A DNA stretch of 64,000 bases, from positions 1 to 64,000 of the forward strand of contig NZ_JAPNLK010000036.1 of NCBI RefSeq assembly GCF_026627505.1. The letters are read 5' to 3'. Source of the DNA: Streptomyces sp. H27-H5. GTDB lineage: Bacteria; Actinomycetota; Actinomycetes; Streptomycetales; Streptomycetaceae. The notes beneath the pieces are model-generated. The model ran no database searches. It was not told the DNA's origin and was given only the letters and a program-made list of their open reading frames with translations. The position numbers and the translations under genes were made by a program. Shown here one piece after another: positions 17,078-25,974 of the stretch (the first letter of the stretch is position 1; the number at the start of each line of letters is the position of its first letter).

Positions 17078-18435
17078 GATGGGCGCTGGTCAAGGTGTGC
17101 CTCGCGGTCACGGCCATGGTGGTCGTGGCCTTCGCCGTACCCCTCGGGCTCGTGGTCCAGGAGATGGCCAGCGACCGGGCCTTCTCCAACGCCGAACGAC
17201 AGGCCGCCACCATGGGGCCCACCCTCTCCATCACCACCGACCCCGTCCAACTGCGCAAGGCCGTGGAGTCCACGCAGATGGGCGCCGCCGGGCGGATGGC
17301 CGTCCACGTGCCCGCGATCGGCGACGACGCCCCCGTCGACATCGGTGACGGCTGGGCCGGGGAACACGCCGTCACACAAACCCGCAAGATGGGCCGCGCG
17401 ACCACCGCCAAGGTGTCCGGCGGCGGCTCGGCGCTCCTCCAGCCCACCGCGCTCGGCTCCGGGGACATCGCCGTGATCGAGATCCACGTGCCGGAGAGCG
17501 AGGTCAGCAACGGGGTCGCGACCGCCTGGATGGTCCTCGCGGGCGTGGGGCTCGCACTGATCGTGGGCTCGGTGGCCGTCGCGGACCGGCTCGGCGCCCG
17601 CCTCGTGCGACCCGCCGAGAGGCTCGCCGACGCCGCCCACCAGTTGGGCGAGGGACGGCTCGGGGCACGCGTACCGGAGGACGGCCCCAAGGAACTCCGC
17701 TCGGCGGCCGTCGCGTTCAACTCCATGGCGGACCAGGTCGTGGAACTCCTCGCCAACGAGCGGGAACTCGCCGCCGACCTCTCGCACCGGCTCCGCACCC
17801 CGCTCACCGTGCTGCGGCTCAACGCGGCCTCCCTCGGGGACGGCCCGGCCGCCGACCACACCCGGGCGGCGGTGGAGCAACTGGAGCGCGAGGTCGACAC
17901 GATCATCCGTACCGCCCGCGAACAGCGCTCCCCCCACACCTCGGTGGGAGCGGGCTGCGACGCCTCCGAGGTGATCCGCGACCGGATGGACTTCTGGTCG
18001 GCGCTCGCGGAGGACGAGGGGCGCGAGGTCCGGCTGGCGGGCGTGGAGCGCCCCGTACGGATCCCCGTCGCCCGGGCCGAACTCGTCGCCGCCCTCGACG
18101 CCATGCTGGGCAACGTCTTCCGGCACACCCCCGAGAGCACCCCCTTCGCGGTGGACGTCCACGACGCCGGGGACGCCGTCATCGTGCTCGTCTCCGACGC
18201 CGGACCGGGCATCGCCGACCCGGACGAGGCGCTGCGCCGCGGCAACGACGGCGGCCGCGACGGTTCGACCGGCCTGGGCCTGGACATCGTGCGCCGGGTC
18301 GCGGAGTCCACCGGCGGCGACGTCCGGCTGGGGCGCTCGGTGCTCGGCGGGACCGAGGTGCGGGTGTGGATCGCCCTGGACGGCCGGGCGCGGGGCGAGG
18401 CCCGCCGCAGCCGGCGCAAGCGCCGGGGCGACTGA
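17074..18435 (+). CDS. Membrane sensor histidine kinase
   Basis: A 453-residue kinase paired with the upstream response regulator. Segments: membrane helix about 8-28, extracytoplasmic sensor about 30-148, second helix about 150-172, HAMP linker (RPAERLADAAHQLGEGRLG), the H-box LSHRLRTPLTVLRL with the phospho-His, N-box GNVFRHT, G1 DAGPGI and G2 GSTGLGLDIV. All catalytic boxes are intact. The start GTG 17074 overlaps the regulator stop by 4 bp. The signal is unknown. Confidence 0.93.
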   Translation: MRWALVKVCLAVTAMVVVAFAVPLGLVVQEMASDRAFSNAERQAATMGPTLSITTDPVQLRKAVESTQMGAAGRMAVHVPAIGDDAPVDIGDGWAGEHAVTQTRKMGRATTAKVSGGGSALLQPTALGSGDIAVIEIHVPESEVSNGVATAWMVLAGVGLALIVGSVAVADRLGARLVRPAERLADAAHQLGEGRLGARVPEDGPKELRSAAVAFNSMADQVVELLANERELAADLSHRLRTPLTVLRLNAASLGDGPAADHTRAAVEQLEREVDTIIRTAREQRSPHTSVGAGCDASEVIRDRMDFWSALAEDEGREVRLAGVERPVRIPVARAELVAALDAMLGNVFRHTPESTPFAVDVHDAGDAVIVLVSDAGPGIADPDEALRRGNDGGRDGSTGLGLDIVRRVAESTGGDVRLGRSVLGGTEVRVWIALDGRARGEARRSRRKRRGD

Positions 18436-18452
18436 CGCCAGGGGCATCGCCG

Positions 18453-18590
18453 TGGGTGTGGGCGGTCGGGGTTGGTTGGGGCCGGGGCTGGTTGGGGTCG
18501 GTCGGGTCGGGGCCGGCCCGGGGCGGTTGCGGTGCCGCAGGGGTCGGCCCCGGGGTGGTTGGGCCGGTCGGGGGCGGTCGGGGCCGCGTG
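18453..18590. repeat. G-rich degenerate repeat tract
   Basis: A non-coding stretch of runs of three to five G separated by T, C or TT on the plus strand (repeating GGTTGGGG, GGTCGGG and GGGGCCGG units), just after the kinase gene. The dense G runs could form quadruplexes. The same unit appears in many slightly varied copies, as expected for slippage-prone DNA. Confidence 0.7.
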
Positions 18591-18604
18591 CGGGAGGTCC
18601 GGGG

Positions 18605-18667
18605 CGCGCCTGGCGGTCCGTGCGCCGGCGGGTCGGTACGGTCCCACGGCACGGTCCGCCAGGCGCG
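18605..18667. repeat. Near-perfect 19-bp inverted repeat
   Basis: The arm beginning CGCGCCTGGCGG (18605-18623) is complementary to 18649-18667 with one mismatch, around a 25-base loop. It lies between the kinase and the decayed F420-reductase gene. It could be a terminator for the two-component operon or a small element remnant. No T tract or target duplication was found. Confidence 0.65.
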
Positions 18668-18723
18668 AGCCGCCACGGACCCGCCCCCTCCGCACGACAT
18701 CGGCACCCGGATCGGACGTGAGC

Positions 18724-19396
18724 ATGCGCTACGCAGTGCTGGGCACGGGCACCGTCGGCCGCACGATCGCCGGCCGCCTGCTCGACCTGGGCCACGAAGT
18801 GGTCCTCGGCACCCGTGTCCCCGAGGCCACCCGCCAACGCGCCGAGTTCGCCGACGGGCGCCTCCCGGTGGCGACGTACGCGCAGGCCGCACGGGACGGC
18901 GAGACGTTGATCAACGCCACGAACGGGCTGGCGAGCGTCGCCGCGCTGCGGGACGCGGGCGCGGCCGACCTGGACGGTCGGATCCTGATCGACGTCGCGA
19001 ACCCGCTGGACTTCGCGGAGGGCTTCCCGCCCCGACTGGACGTGGTCAACGACGACAGCCTGGGGGAGATGCTCCAACGGGCGTTCCCCGGACTCCGGGT
19101 GGTGAAGACGCTGAAACACGATGAACTGCCGGATCATGGTGGACCCGGCGCGGGTCCCCGGCGACCACCAGGTGTTCCTGTCCGGGGACGACCCGGACGC
19201 GAAGCGGGCCACGCGGGAACTGCTCCACTCCTTCGGCTGGCCGGACGCCCGCATCCTCGACCTCGGCGGCATCGAGACCGCCCGCGGCACGGAGATGCTG
19301 CTGCCGCTGTGGCTGCGCCTGATGAGCACGTTGGGACACGCGGAGTTCAACTTCCGGGTGGAGACGGCCGAGGTGGGCGCGGACGGTACGGCCTGA
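18724..19396 (+). pseudogene. Frameshifted NADPH:F420 reductase-like gene
   Basis: Two adjacent frames make up one protein. Residues 1-131 (MRYAVLGTGTVGRTIAGRLL with the GxGxxG Rossmann loop, LINATNG, LIDVANPLDF) read in one frame to KTL. From 19114 the match continues in the +1 frame as MNCRIMVDPARVPGDHQVFL, DARILDLGGIETARGTEMLLP and MSTLGHAEFNF to TGA 19396. The join falls in an AAA run (19114-19116). Removing one A restores KTLNTMNCRIMVDP, the family consensus. So this is a one-base insertion: a true lesion or a sequencing error. GTG 18718 is an alternative start. The family moves hydride between NADPH and F420 or acts on related substrates. Confidence 0.8.
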
Positions 19397-19473
19397 GGCG
19401 GCCCAGCCCGGGTCGGCCCCGTTCTCGTTCGGAGCCCCGACCCGGGCGGCCGCACACCCCTACGGGCGGGGCG

Positions 19474-19751
19474 TTCGCGCCGCAGGCCACGAGCAACACG
19501 GGCCGGTGGCCGCGCCGATCGGCGGCCCGCCCGATGACCGGGCCACCGATGGCCTGACCCAGCCAGAGCGCGGAGGCGACGGCGCCTGCCGCCCCGATCC
19601 CGTCGCGCGTGTTGATGAGCACGAGCGTGCCCACGGGGCAGAGCGCGGCGGGCAGCCGGGCCAGGAACGCGTGGACGGGAAGGGCGGCGCCGCCGAGGGC
19701 GAACACGCCGCGGAATCCGCTCGGAGCGGTGGTCGATCGGGACACGGGCAT
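19474..19751 (-). pseudogene. Truncated major-facilitator transporter (N-terminal remnant)
   Basis: From ATG 19751 the minus strand encodes an MFS N-terminus: two membrane segments around FLARLPAALCPVGTLVLI, then GAVASALWLGQAIGGPVIGRAADRRGHRPVLL, which is the family loop 2-3 signature (GRxxDRxGxR). After GANA (about 19474) the reading frame turns into Arg/Pro-rich nonsense and runs into the end of the F420-reductase pseudogene. Only about 90 of the usual 400 residues survive. The divergent-type MarR gene 136 bp upstream was probably its regulator. Confidence 0.72.
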
Positions 19752-19886
19752 CCTCCAACCGCACGCCGACCCTCCCGTGTCTCCGGCGCGCGTCGTGCCC
19801 GTAGGTCCGGGACGGTAGCGGCGGAACCACCCCCGCGGAACCCCGTGTCCGACGCGTGGACCTCCCACGAGGCGGACGGGCGGGGA

Positions 19887-20387
19887 TCAGTCGGTGTCGG
19901 CGGAGGCGAGTCGCTCGGCCTCGGCGCGCCCCACCTCGGCGGCGCGGTGCAGGTAGTCGGCGATGACGGCGAGTTCGCCGTCCGAGTAGTCCCGCAGCGC
20001 GGCGCCGAACGCCCGGTCGGGGGTCTCCCATGCGGCGCCGATCCGCCGGCGGGCCTCGGGGGCGAGGGCGACGAGGGAACGACGGCGGTCGTGCGGGTCG
20101 GCGTGCCGCTCCACCAGGCCCGCCTTGAGCATCCGGTCGACCAGGCGCGTGGCGGATCCGGAGGTCAGACCGGTGAGCCGGGCGATGTGGCCGGTGCTGA
20201 CCGGCTCCGTCTCGTTCACGAGGAGGCGCAGGCACTGCGTGTCGGTCGGGTGCAGGCCGAGGTGGTCGGCCATGGCCTGGTGGAGGCGTGCCTGGTCGGT
20301 GTGGTGCCGCCCGCTCTCGATGAGGATCCGCGCGAGAAGTTCCGCGCGGGTCCATTCCTTACCCGAACGAGGGGAATCGGTTGACAT
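19887..20387 (-). CDS. MarR-family transcriptional regulator
   Basis: A 166-residue regulator. The winged helix spans about 35-110, with VSTGHIARLTGLTSGSATRLVDRML as the recognition helix and HADPHDRRRSLVALA as the wing with its conserved DxRR. The start ATG 20387 is followed by a normal length. It lies just upstream of, and in the same direction as, the truncated MFS gene, the usual regulator-exporter arrangement, so its original target is probably lost. Confidence 0.9.
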   Translation of the reverse strand: MSTDSPRSGKEWTRAELLARILIESGRHHTDQARLHQAMADHLGLHPTDTQCLRLLVNETEPVSTGHIARLTGLTSGSATRLVDRMLKAGLVERHADPHDRRRSLVALAPEARRRIGAAWETPDRAFGAALRDYSDGELAVIADYLHRAAEVGRAEAERLASADTD

Positions 20388-20790
20388 CGGCTGCTCCGTG
20401 CTTCAAATTTAACTGTGTGACGCAGGGAATGCGTCGCGCAGAATCTGTGTCAGGGTCTCATTCTAGGGGAGGAGGTGCCCGCCATGTCGCTGTCGCCCAT
20501 GTCGCTGTCCGTCGTGTCGGTGTCTCTCGGGTGGTGTCTCTCGTGTCGCGGAAACGACGGCCCGGCGAGGGGCGGTCGATGCCAGTGGCGCCCCGGCCCC
20601 CTCCCGTGAGGCCGGGCCGGGGCGGGTGGGTCTTCGAGGAGCGGCCGGTCAGGGCCCCGAGTGAGCGGCGCCGGGGAACCCGCACCCGCCGGGCGCGGCC
20701 CGGGCCCGCGTCGCGGGGACTCCCGGCGAGGCGTATGTATATTCGGAGAATTCCCCGGACGGTCCGGGAACCGGGGGCGGAGGTGGACGC
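20388..20790. other. Divergent intergenic region with candidate MarR promoter
   Basis: 403 bp between the MarR and TetR genes. TTCAAATTTAA at 20402-20412 is the only A/T-rich patch near the MarR start and may be its -10 and operator. At 20484-20560 the plus strand has short degenerate repeats of GTCGCTGTC/GTGTCTCTCG, which code for nothing recognisable. The right end holds the TetR promoter and palindrome listed separately. Confidence 0.45.
20731..20768 (+). promoter_or_regulatory. Promoter and palindromic operator of the TetR gene
   Basis: TATGTATATT at 20734-20743 is a strong A/T-rich -10 candidate in an otherwise GC-rich region. Directly downstream is the perfect palindrome CCCGGACGGTCCGGG (20754-20768, 7-bp arms around one base), well placed for repression by the TetR protein whose start is at 20791. 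Confidence 0.55.
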
Positions 20791-21369
20791 ATGGTCCCGC
20801 GCGCGGGTCTGACGGCCGATCGGGTCACCCGGGCCGCCGCCGACCTGGCCGACGAGGTCGGGTTCGACAAGGTGACCGTGTCGGCCCTCGCCCGGAACTT
20901 CGGGGTGAAGGACGCCAGCCTCTACTCCCACGTCCGCAACCTCCAGGACCTGCGGATCAGGGTGGCCGTGCTCGCGGCCGGCGAGATCGCGGACCTGATC
21001 GGCGCGGCGGTGGCCGGGCGTTCGGGCCGGGACGCACTCGCCGCCTTCGCCGACGCCTACCGCGCGTTCGCCCTGCGCCACCCCGGCCGGTACGCGGCCA
21101 CCCAGATCCAACTCCCCCCGGAGCGGGGCGCCGCGTCCGACGGCCACCTCCGCTTCATCGACCTCACGTACGGGGTGCTGCGCGCCTACGGCCTGGCCGA
21201 ACCCGACCTGACCGACGCCGTCCGCCTGCTGCGGAGCACCTTCCACGGGTACAGCGGCCTGGAGGCCACCGGCGGCTTCGGCCACCCCCGGGACGTCGGC
21301 GCGTCCTGGGAGCGGATCATCGACGCGCTGCACGTCGCCCTGGAGAACTGGCCCCCGGCCAGGGGCTGA
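20791..21369 (+). CDS. TetR-family regulator with WHG-type C-terminal domain
   Basis: A 192-residue repressor. The HTH spans about 10-52 (VTVSALARNFGVKDASLYSHVRN). The C-terminal ligand domain contains HPGRYAATQ and FHGYSGLEATGGFG, the latter typical of the TetR_C_33 (WHG) group. The start ATG 20791 has GGAGGT 6 bases upstream. It is convergent with bglC, 8 bp apart. There is no obvious target apart from its own palindromic promoter. Confidence 0.9.
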   Translation: MVPRAGLTADRVTRAAADLADEVGFDKVTVSALARNFGVKDASLYSHVRNLQDLRIRVAVLAAGEIADLIGAAVAGRSGRDALAAFADAYRAFALRHPGRYAATQIQLPPERGAASDGHLRFIDLTYGVLRAYGLAEPDLTDAVRLLRSTFHGYSGLEATGGFGHPRDVGASWERIIDALHVALENWPPARG

Positions 21370-21376
21370 ACGCCGG

Positions 21377-22729
21377 TCACCGCAGGAGGCCGTTCCGGGC
21401 CAGGTCGGCGTACCAGAGGGCACTGGAGCGCGGGGTGCGGACCTGGGTCTCGTAGTCGACGTGGACGATGCCGAACCGTTTGCCGTAGCCGTGACTCCAC
21501 TCGAAGTTGTCCATCAACGACCAGAGGAAGTAGCCCTCCACGGGCGCTCCGTCGGCCAGTGCGCCGTGGATCGCCGCGAGGTGCCCGCGCAGGTAGTCGA
21601 TGCGCAGCGGATCGTGCAGGTCCGGGCCGTACGCGGCGCCGTTCTCGGTGACGAGGAGCGGCAGGCCCGGAGCCTCGCCGGCGAACCGGGACAACAGGTC
21701 GCGCAGCCCGGTCGGATCGATCGACCAGTTCATGGCGGTCCGCTCGCCCGGAGGCTGGTGGAAGGCCACGGACTCCGACCCGGGCCACGGCGAGTGCTCG
21801 CTGTCGCCGTGCCCGTCGGCGCGCGGGCCGCCCGAGGCCGCCGAGACCACGGCCGGCGTGTAGTAGTTCACCCCGAGGAAACCGAGGGGCTGGTGGATCA
21901 GCGCCTCGTCGCCCGGCCGGACGAAGGACCAGTCGGTCAGCGCGGCCGTGTCGACCCGCAGGTCGTCGGGGTAGGCGCCGTGCAGCAGCGGCCCGGTGAA
22001 GATCCGGTTCGCGAGGGCGTCGATCCGCCGCACCGCGTCCAGATCGGCCTCCGAGTCGGTCAGCGGACGCACCGCGCTCGGGTTGAGGGCGATGCCGACG
22101 CGCGCCGAGGACGGCAGGACCGAGGTCAGCGCGGACGCGGCCAACCCGTGCGCCAGGTTGAGGTGGTGCGCGGCGCGCAGCGAGTCGGCGGGCGAGGTGC
22201 GCCCCGGCGCGTGGACCCCGGAGGCGTAGCCGAGGAAGGCGCTGCACCAGGGCTCGTTGAGGGTGGTCCAACGCCCCACCCGGTCCCCGAGGGTCTTCGC
22301 GACCGTCCCCGCGTACGAGGCGAAGGCGTACGCGGTCTCCCGCTCCGGCCAGCCGCCCGCGTTCTCCCACTCCTGCGGCAGGTCCCAGTGGTACAGCGTC
22401 GGGCACGGCTCGATCCCGTGCGCCAGCAGCTCGTCGACGAGCGCGTCGTAGAAGCCCAGCCCGCCGGACAGCACCCGGGGCCAGGATACCGAGAACCGGT
22501 ACGCCCCCAACCCCAGCCCGGCCATCAGCCGGACGTCCTCGCGCCACAGCCGGTGGTGATCGGCGGCCACGTCGCCCGTGTCGCCGCCGTGCACCTTCCC
22601 CGGCGTCCGGCAGAAGGTGTCCCAGATCGACGGCCCGCGCAGCTCGGCCGCGCCCTCGATCTGGAAGGCGGCCGTGGCCGCGCCCCACAGGAACCCGTCG
22701 GGGAACCGCATGTCGCTCATCCCGCTCAT
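21377..22729 (-). CDS. bglC: GH1 beta-glucosidase of the cellobiose operon
   Basis: A 450-residue cytoplasmic enzyme that splits imported cellobiose/cello-oligosaccharides to glucose. GH1 landmarks are FPDGFLWGAATAAFQIEGA at the N-terminus, TLNEPW (acid/base Glu), NYYTP, VTENGA (nucleophile Glu) and WSLMDNFEW. Both catalytic Glu are present. Three in-frame ATGs (22729, 22720, 22711) fall within 20 bases; the first is chosen because it sits 5 bp after the stop of the permease gene. Last gene of the cebEFG operon and under CebR control. Confidence 0.92.
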   Translation of the reverse strand: MSGMSDMRFPDGFLWGAATAAFQIEGAAELRGPSIWDTFCRTPGKVHGGDTGDVAADHHRLWREDVRLMAGLGLGAYRFSVSWPRVLSGGLGFYDALVDELLAHGIEPCPTLYHWDLPQEWENAGGWPERETAYAFASYAGTVAKTLGDRVGRWTTLNEPWCSAFLGYASGVHAPGRTSPADSLRAAHHLNLAHGLAASALTSVLPSSARVGIALNPSAVRPLTDSEADLDAVRRIDALANRIFTGPLLHGAYPDDLRVDTAALTDWSFVRPGDEALIHQPLGFLGVNYYTPAVVSAASGGPRADGHGDSEHSPWPGSESVAFHQPPGERTAMNWSIDPTGLRDLLSRFAGEAPGLPLLVTENGAAYGPDLHDPLRIDYLRGHLAAIHGALADGAPVEGYFLWSLMDNFEWSHGYGKRFGIVHVDYETQVRTPRSSALWYADLARNGLLR

Positions 22730-22734
22730 CCCGA

Positions 22735-23559
22735 TCAACCCTTCACCGCTCCCTGCATGATGCCGCCGACGATCTGGCGGCCGAAGACGAGGAACACCAG
22801 CAGCAGCGGGAGCGTGCCCAGCAGCGCACCCGCCATGATCACGGACTGGTCGGGGATGTACCCCCGGCCCAGACCCGTCAGGGCCACCTGCACCGTCGGG
22901 CTGCCGTTCTGCGTCAGCGCGACGATCGGCCAGAAGAAGTCGTTCCAGGCCATGACGAAGGTCAGCATCCCCAGCACCGCCATCGCCGGCCGCGCCGCCG
23001 GGAACACCACGTGCCACACGACGCGCCACGAGCTCGCCCCGTCGGTCCGCGCCGCCTCCACCAGTTCGAACGGCAGCGCGTGCACCAGGTACTGCCGCAT
23101 GAAGAACACCCCGAAGGCGCCCACCAGGGCCGGCAGCACCACCGCCTGGAGCCGGTCCGTCCAGGACAGCTCGGCGATCAACATGTACAGCGGGACCACG
23201 CTCAACTGCGGCGGCACCAGCATCGTCGCGACCACCAGCGCCATCAGCGGCCGACGCCCCCGGAACCGCAGTTTCGCGAAGGCGAAGCCGGCCAGGGTGG
23301 AGAAGAGCACGGTGCCCGTGGTGATCGTGCCCGCCACGATCACCGTGTTCAGCAGGGCGGTGCCCATGTTCGCGTCGGTCCAGGCGACCGACAGGTTGTG
23401 GCCCAGGTTCCCGCCGAACCAGAACGGCGGCGGGGTCTGCGCGAGCCGCGTGTTGTTCCGGGACGCCGCGATCGCCGTCCACACCAGGGGGAAGAGGGAG
23501 CCGAGGGTGAAGACCCCGAGGACGACGTACGTCGGCTTCCCCGCGCGCAGCGATCTCAT
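22735..23559 (-). CDS. cebG: Cellobiose ABC transporter permease CebG
   Basis: A 274-residue inner-membrane permease with six membrane segments and the EAA loop (ELVEAARTDGASSWRVVWHVVFP), which contacts the ATPase. It forms the channel with CebF. The start ATG 23559 overlaps the cebF stop (ATGA). No ATPase gene is present in the locus. In Streptomyces the shared ATPase MsiK, encoded elsewhere, energises this transporter. Confidence 0.92.
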   Translation of the reverse strand: MRSLRAGKPTYVVLGVFTLGSLFPLVWTAIAASRNNTRLAQTPPPFWFGGNLGHNLSVAWTDANMGTALLNTVIVAGTITTGTVLFSTLAGFAFAKLRFRGRRPLMALVVATMLVPPQLSVVPLYMLIAELSWTDRLQAVVLPALVGAFGVFFMRQYLVHALPFELVEAARTDGASSWRVVWHVVFPAARPAMAVLGMLTFVMAWNDFFWPIVALTQNGSPTVQVALTGLGRGYIPDQSVIMAGALLGTLPLLLVFLVFGRQIVGGIMQGAVKG

Positions 23560-24536
23560 CGGGACACCCTTCGCAGCAGCCGGGCCGCGCCCGCGATCAG
23601 CAGCAGGATCAGGAACATCGCCCACGCGATCGCGGAGGCCCGCCCCAGGTGCAGGTTCACCCAACCCTGCTCGTACAGGTACAGCCCCAGCGTCTGGAAC
23701 TGGTGGTCCGAGCCGCCCGTGGCGCCCGCCCCGCCGTTGAACAGCAGCGGCTCGCCGAAGAGTTGGGTGGCCCCGATGGTCGACACGACACAGGTGAAGA
23801 AGATCGTCGGTCGCAGCGAGGGCACGGTGACGTGGACGAACTGCTGCCACCGCGAGGCCCCGTCCAACTCCGCCGACTCGTAGAGGTCGGCGGAGACGGC
23901 CTGCATGGCCGCCAGGTAGATCAACGCGTTGTAGCCCGTCCACCGCCACACCACGATCGTGGACACCGCCACCTGGGAGGCGAAGGGGCCGTTCTGCCAG
24001 TCCACCGGACCGAAACCGACCGTCGACAGAACCCAGTTGACCATCCCGTAGTCCCGGCCGAAGAGCAGCACGAAGACCAGCGTCGCCGCGGCCACCGACG
24101 TGGCGTACGGGGTGAGCACCGCGACCCGGAAGAAGGCCGAGCCGCGCATCTTGTAGTTGAGCAGGTGCGCCAGCCCCAGCGTGATCGCCAACTGCGGCAC
24201 CGTCGACAACAGCCCGATGGTGAAGGTGTTGCGCAGCGCGTTCCAGAAGAACGCGTCGTCCCACAGCCGGGTGAAGTTCCGCAGCCCCACCCAGGTCATG
24301 GCGTCCGGATCCGTCAACTCCACCTGGTGCAGCGCCGCCCAGCCCGTGTAGAGCAGCGGGAACAGCCCGAACGCCGCGAAGAAGAGGAAGAAGGGCGCCA
24401 CGAAGCCGTACGGACTCCAGCGCAGGTCCCACCGGTAGCGGCGGGAGCGCCACAACTGGCGCCGGTCGCCCCCCTCCGCCGTCGGCCGCTCACTGCCGGC
24501 GGCGGAGGGGGCGAGAACAGCCGTCTCGTCCGTCAC
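23556..24536 (-). CDS. cebF: Cellobiose ABC transporter permease CebF
   Basis: A 326-residue permease, partner of CebG. A cytoplasmic N-terminus of about 45 residues precedes six membrane segments, and the EAA-type loop is DLYESAELDGASRWQQFVHVTVP. The start is GTG 24536, 7 bp after the cebE stop, with GAGG upstream. It couples by ATGA overlap to cebG. Confidence 0.92.
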   Translation of the reverse strand: MTDETAVLAPSAAGSERPTAEGGDRRQLWRSRRYRWDLRWSPYGFVAPFFLFFAAFGLFPLLYTGWAALHQVELTDPDAMTWVGLRNFTRLWDDAFFWNALRNTFTIGLLSTVPQLAITLGLAHLLNYKMRGSAFFRVAVLTPYATSVAAATLVFVLLFGRDYGMVNWVLSTVGFGPVDWQNGPFASQVAVSTIVVWRWTGYNALIYLAAMQAVSADLYESAELDGASRWQQFVHVTVPSLRPTIFFTCVVSTIGATQLFGEPLLFNGGAGATGGSDHQFQTLGLYLYEQGWVNLHLGRASAIAWAMFLILLLIAGAARLLRRVSR

Positions 24537-24543
24537 CGGGACC

Positions 24544-25860
24544 TCACTGCTCCAGGGCGTTGTCGATCGCCTTCACCGCGGCGTCCCAGCCCTCCTGCGG
24601 GGTGCGGCCCTTCTGGTCGACCTGGAGCATCCCGATGTCCGCCAGGTTCTGCGCGATGACCAGGTCCTTCGGGCCGATCACCGTCACCGGCACCCCCTCG
24701 GCGGCCCGCGCGAAGATCTCCCCGATCGGGGCGCCACCGAAGTACGCGTGCTTCGCGCCCGCCACCGCCGGCAGGCTGTAGGCGGCGCTCGCGCTCGGGA
24801 AGCTGCCGCGCTTCTCGAACAGCTTCGCCTGCTGCGCCGGAGCCGTCAGCCAGGCCGCCAGCTTCGCCGCCTCCTCGGCCTTCTTGCCCGCCTTCGGCAC
24901 CACCAGGAACGAACCGCCCCAGTTGCTGGGCTTCGGGGCCTGCGCCACGTCCCACTTGTCCTTGCCCGCCGGACCCGCCTTGTCCTGGATGTAGCCGAGC
25001 ATCCAGGCCGGGCAGGAGACCGTGGCGAAGTTCCCGTTGGAGAAGCCCTGGTCCCAGGCCGGGGTGAACTGCTGGAGCTTCGCGCTCAACCCCTCGACGG
25101 CGAAGGAGGCCGCCAGGTCGAAGGCGCCCCGCACCGCGGGGTTCGTCTTGTACGCGACCTTGCCCTGGGCGTCGTAGAACCGCTCCGCGCTGCTGCCCGT
25201 CACCGCCGCCATCACGCCCGACGCGGAGTCCACGAAGGCCTTGCCCGCCCCGGCCTTCGCCTTGTACGCCTTGCCCGTCTCCAGGTACTTGTTCCAGTCG
25301 CCCGCCCACAGCGCCCCGACCGCGGCCCGGTCGGTGGGCAGCCCGGCCGCCGCGAAGAGGTCCTTGCGGTAGCAGATGCCCTGCGGGCCTATGTCGGTGC
25401 CGAGGGCGACCGTGGACCCGTTCTTCGCGGTGCCCTGGGCCCACTTCCACGGAAGGTAGGCGCCCTTGTCGACGCCGGGCGCCTTCGCGAGGTCGACCAG
25501 CTTGTCCGCCTGGGTCGCGGTGATCTCCGCGATGTTGTTGACCTCCACGGCCTGGATGTCGGCGAGTCCGCTGCCGGTGCCCAGGTGGGTCAGGAGCTGC
25601 GGGTAGTAGTTCTCGTTGCGCTCGATGGAGGTCTGCTCGATCCTGACCCCCGGGTTCTGCGCCATGTACTCGTCGTACAGGCCCGCCTCCTGGAGCCCGA
25701 AGGCACCGAAGACCCCGACCGTGAGGGTGGTCTTCGCCTTGCCGCCGGTGGAGCCGCCCTGGGCGGGGGCCTCGCCGGGGTCCTGCGAGCACCCCGCGAG
25801 GAGCAGCGCCGTCGCGCCCATCGCACCGACCGCGGTCACAAGTCTTCTTCGGGCTCGCAT
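24544..25860 (-). CDS. cebE: Cellobiose/cello-oligosaccharide-binding lipoprotein CebE
   Basis: A 438-residue extracytoplasmic solute-binding protein of family 1. The signal MRARRRLVTAVGAMG leads into the lipobox LLAGC, giving membrane anchoring at that Cys. The mature protein has the two-lobed binding-protein pattern, with VNNIAEITATQADKL and AVTGSSAERFYDAQGK in the sugar-binding lobes. The start ATG 25860 has GGGAGGA 6 bases upstream. First gene of the operon cebE-cebF-cebG-bglC, transcribed leftward from a promoter under the CebR box at 25911-25924. Confidence 0.93.
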   Translation of the reverse strand: MRARRRLVTAVGAMGATALLLAGCSQDPGEAPAQGGSTGGKAKTTLTVGVFGAFGLQEAGLYDEYMAQNPGVRIEQTSIERNENYYPQLLTHLGTGSGLADIQAVEVNNIAEITATQADKLVDLAKAPGVDKGAYLPWKWAQGTAKNGSTVALGTDIGPQGICYRKDLFAAAGLPTDRAAVGALWAGDWNKYLETGKAYKAKAGAGKAFVDSASGVMAAVTGSSAERFYDAQGKVAYKTNPAVRGAFDLAASFAVEGLSAKLQQFTPAWDQGFSNGNFATVSCPAWMLGYIQDKAGPAGKDKWDVAQAPKPSNWGGSFLVVPKAGKKAEEAAKLAAWLTAPAQQAKLFEKRGSFPSASAAYSLPAVAGAKHAYFGGAPIGEIFARAAEGVPVTVIGPKDLVIAQNLADIGMLQVDQKGRTPQEGWDAAVKAIDNALEQ

Positions 25861-25910
25861 CAGGATCCTCCCTGGGGGATGGAACGTGCCGGGTGTCGTG
25901 TGCCACAGTG

Positions 25911-25924
25911 TGGGAGCGCTCCCA
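25911..25924. promoter_or_regulatory. CebR operator
   Basis: TGGGAGCGCTCCCA is a perfect 14-bp palindrome and the exact consensus known for CebR in Streptomyces. It lies 51 bp before cebE and 51 bp before cebR, so one repressor dimer can control both divergent promoters and release on binding cellobiose or cellotriose. Confidence 0.96.
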
Positions 25925-25974
25925 CCATCGTCAAGAGGCAGTCAACGGGTAGATTCACCAGCCGGGAGGAAGCC

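Noticed and set aside
20484..20560. Short GTCGCTGTC/GTGTCTCTCG repeats considered as a CRISPR-like or iteron array
   Set aside because: Units are irregular and only 8-10 bases without spacers; simple slippage is enough.
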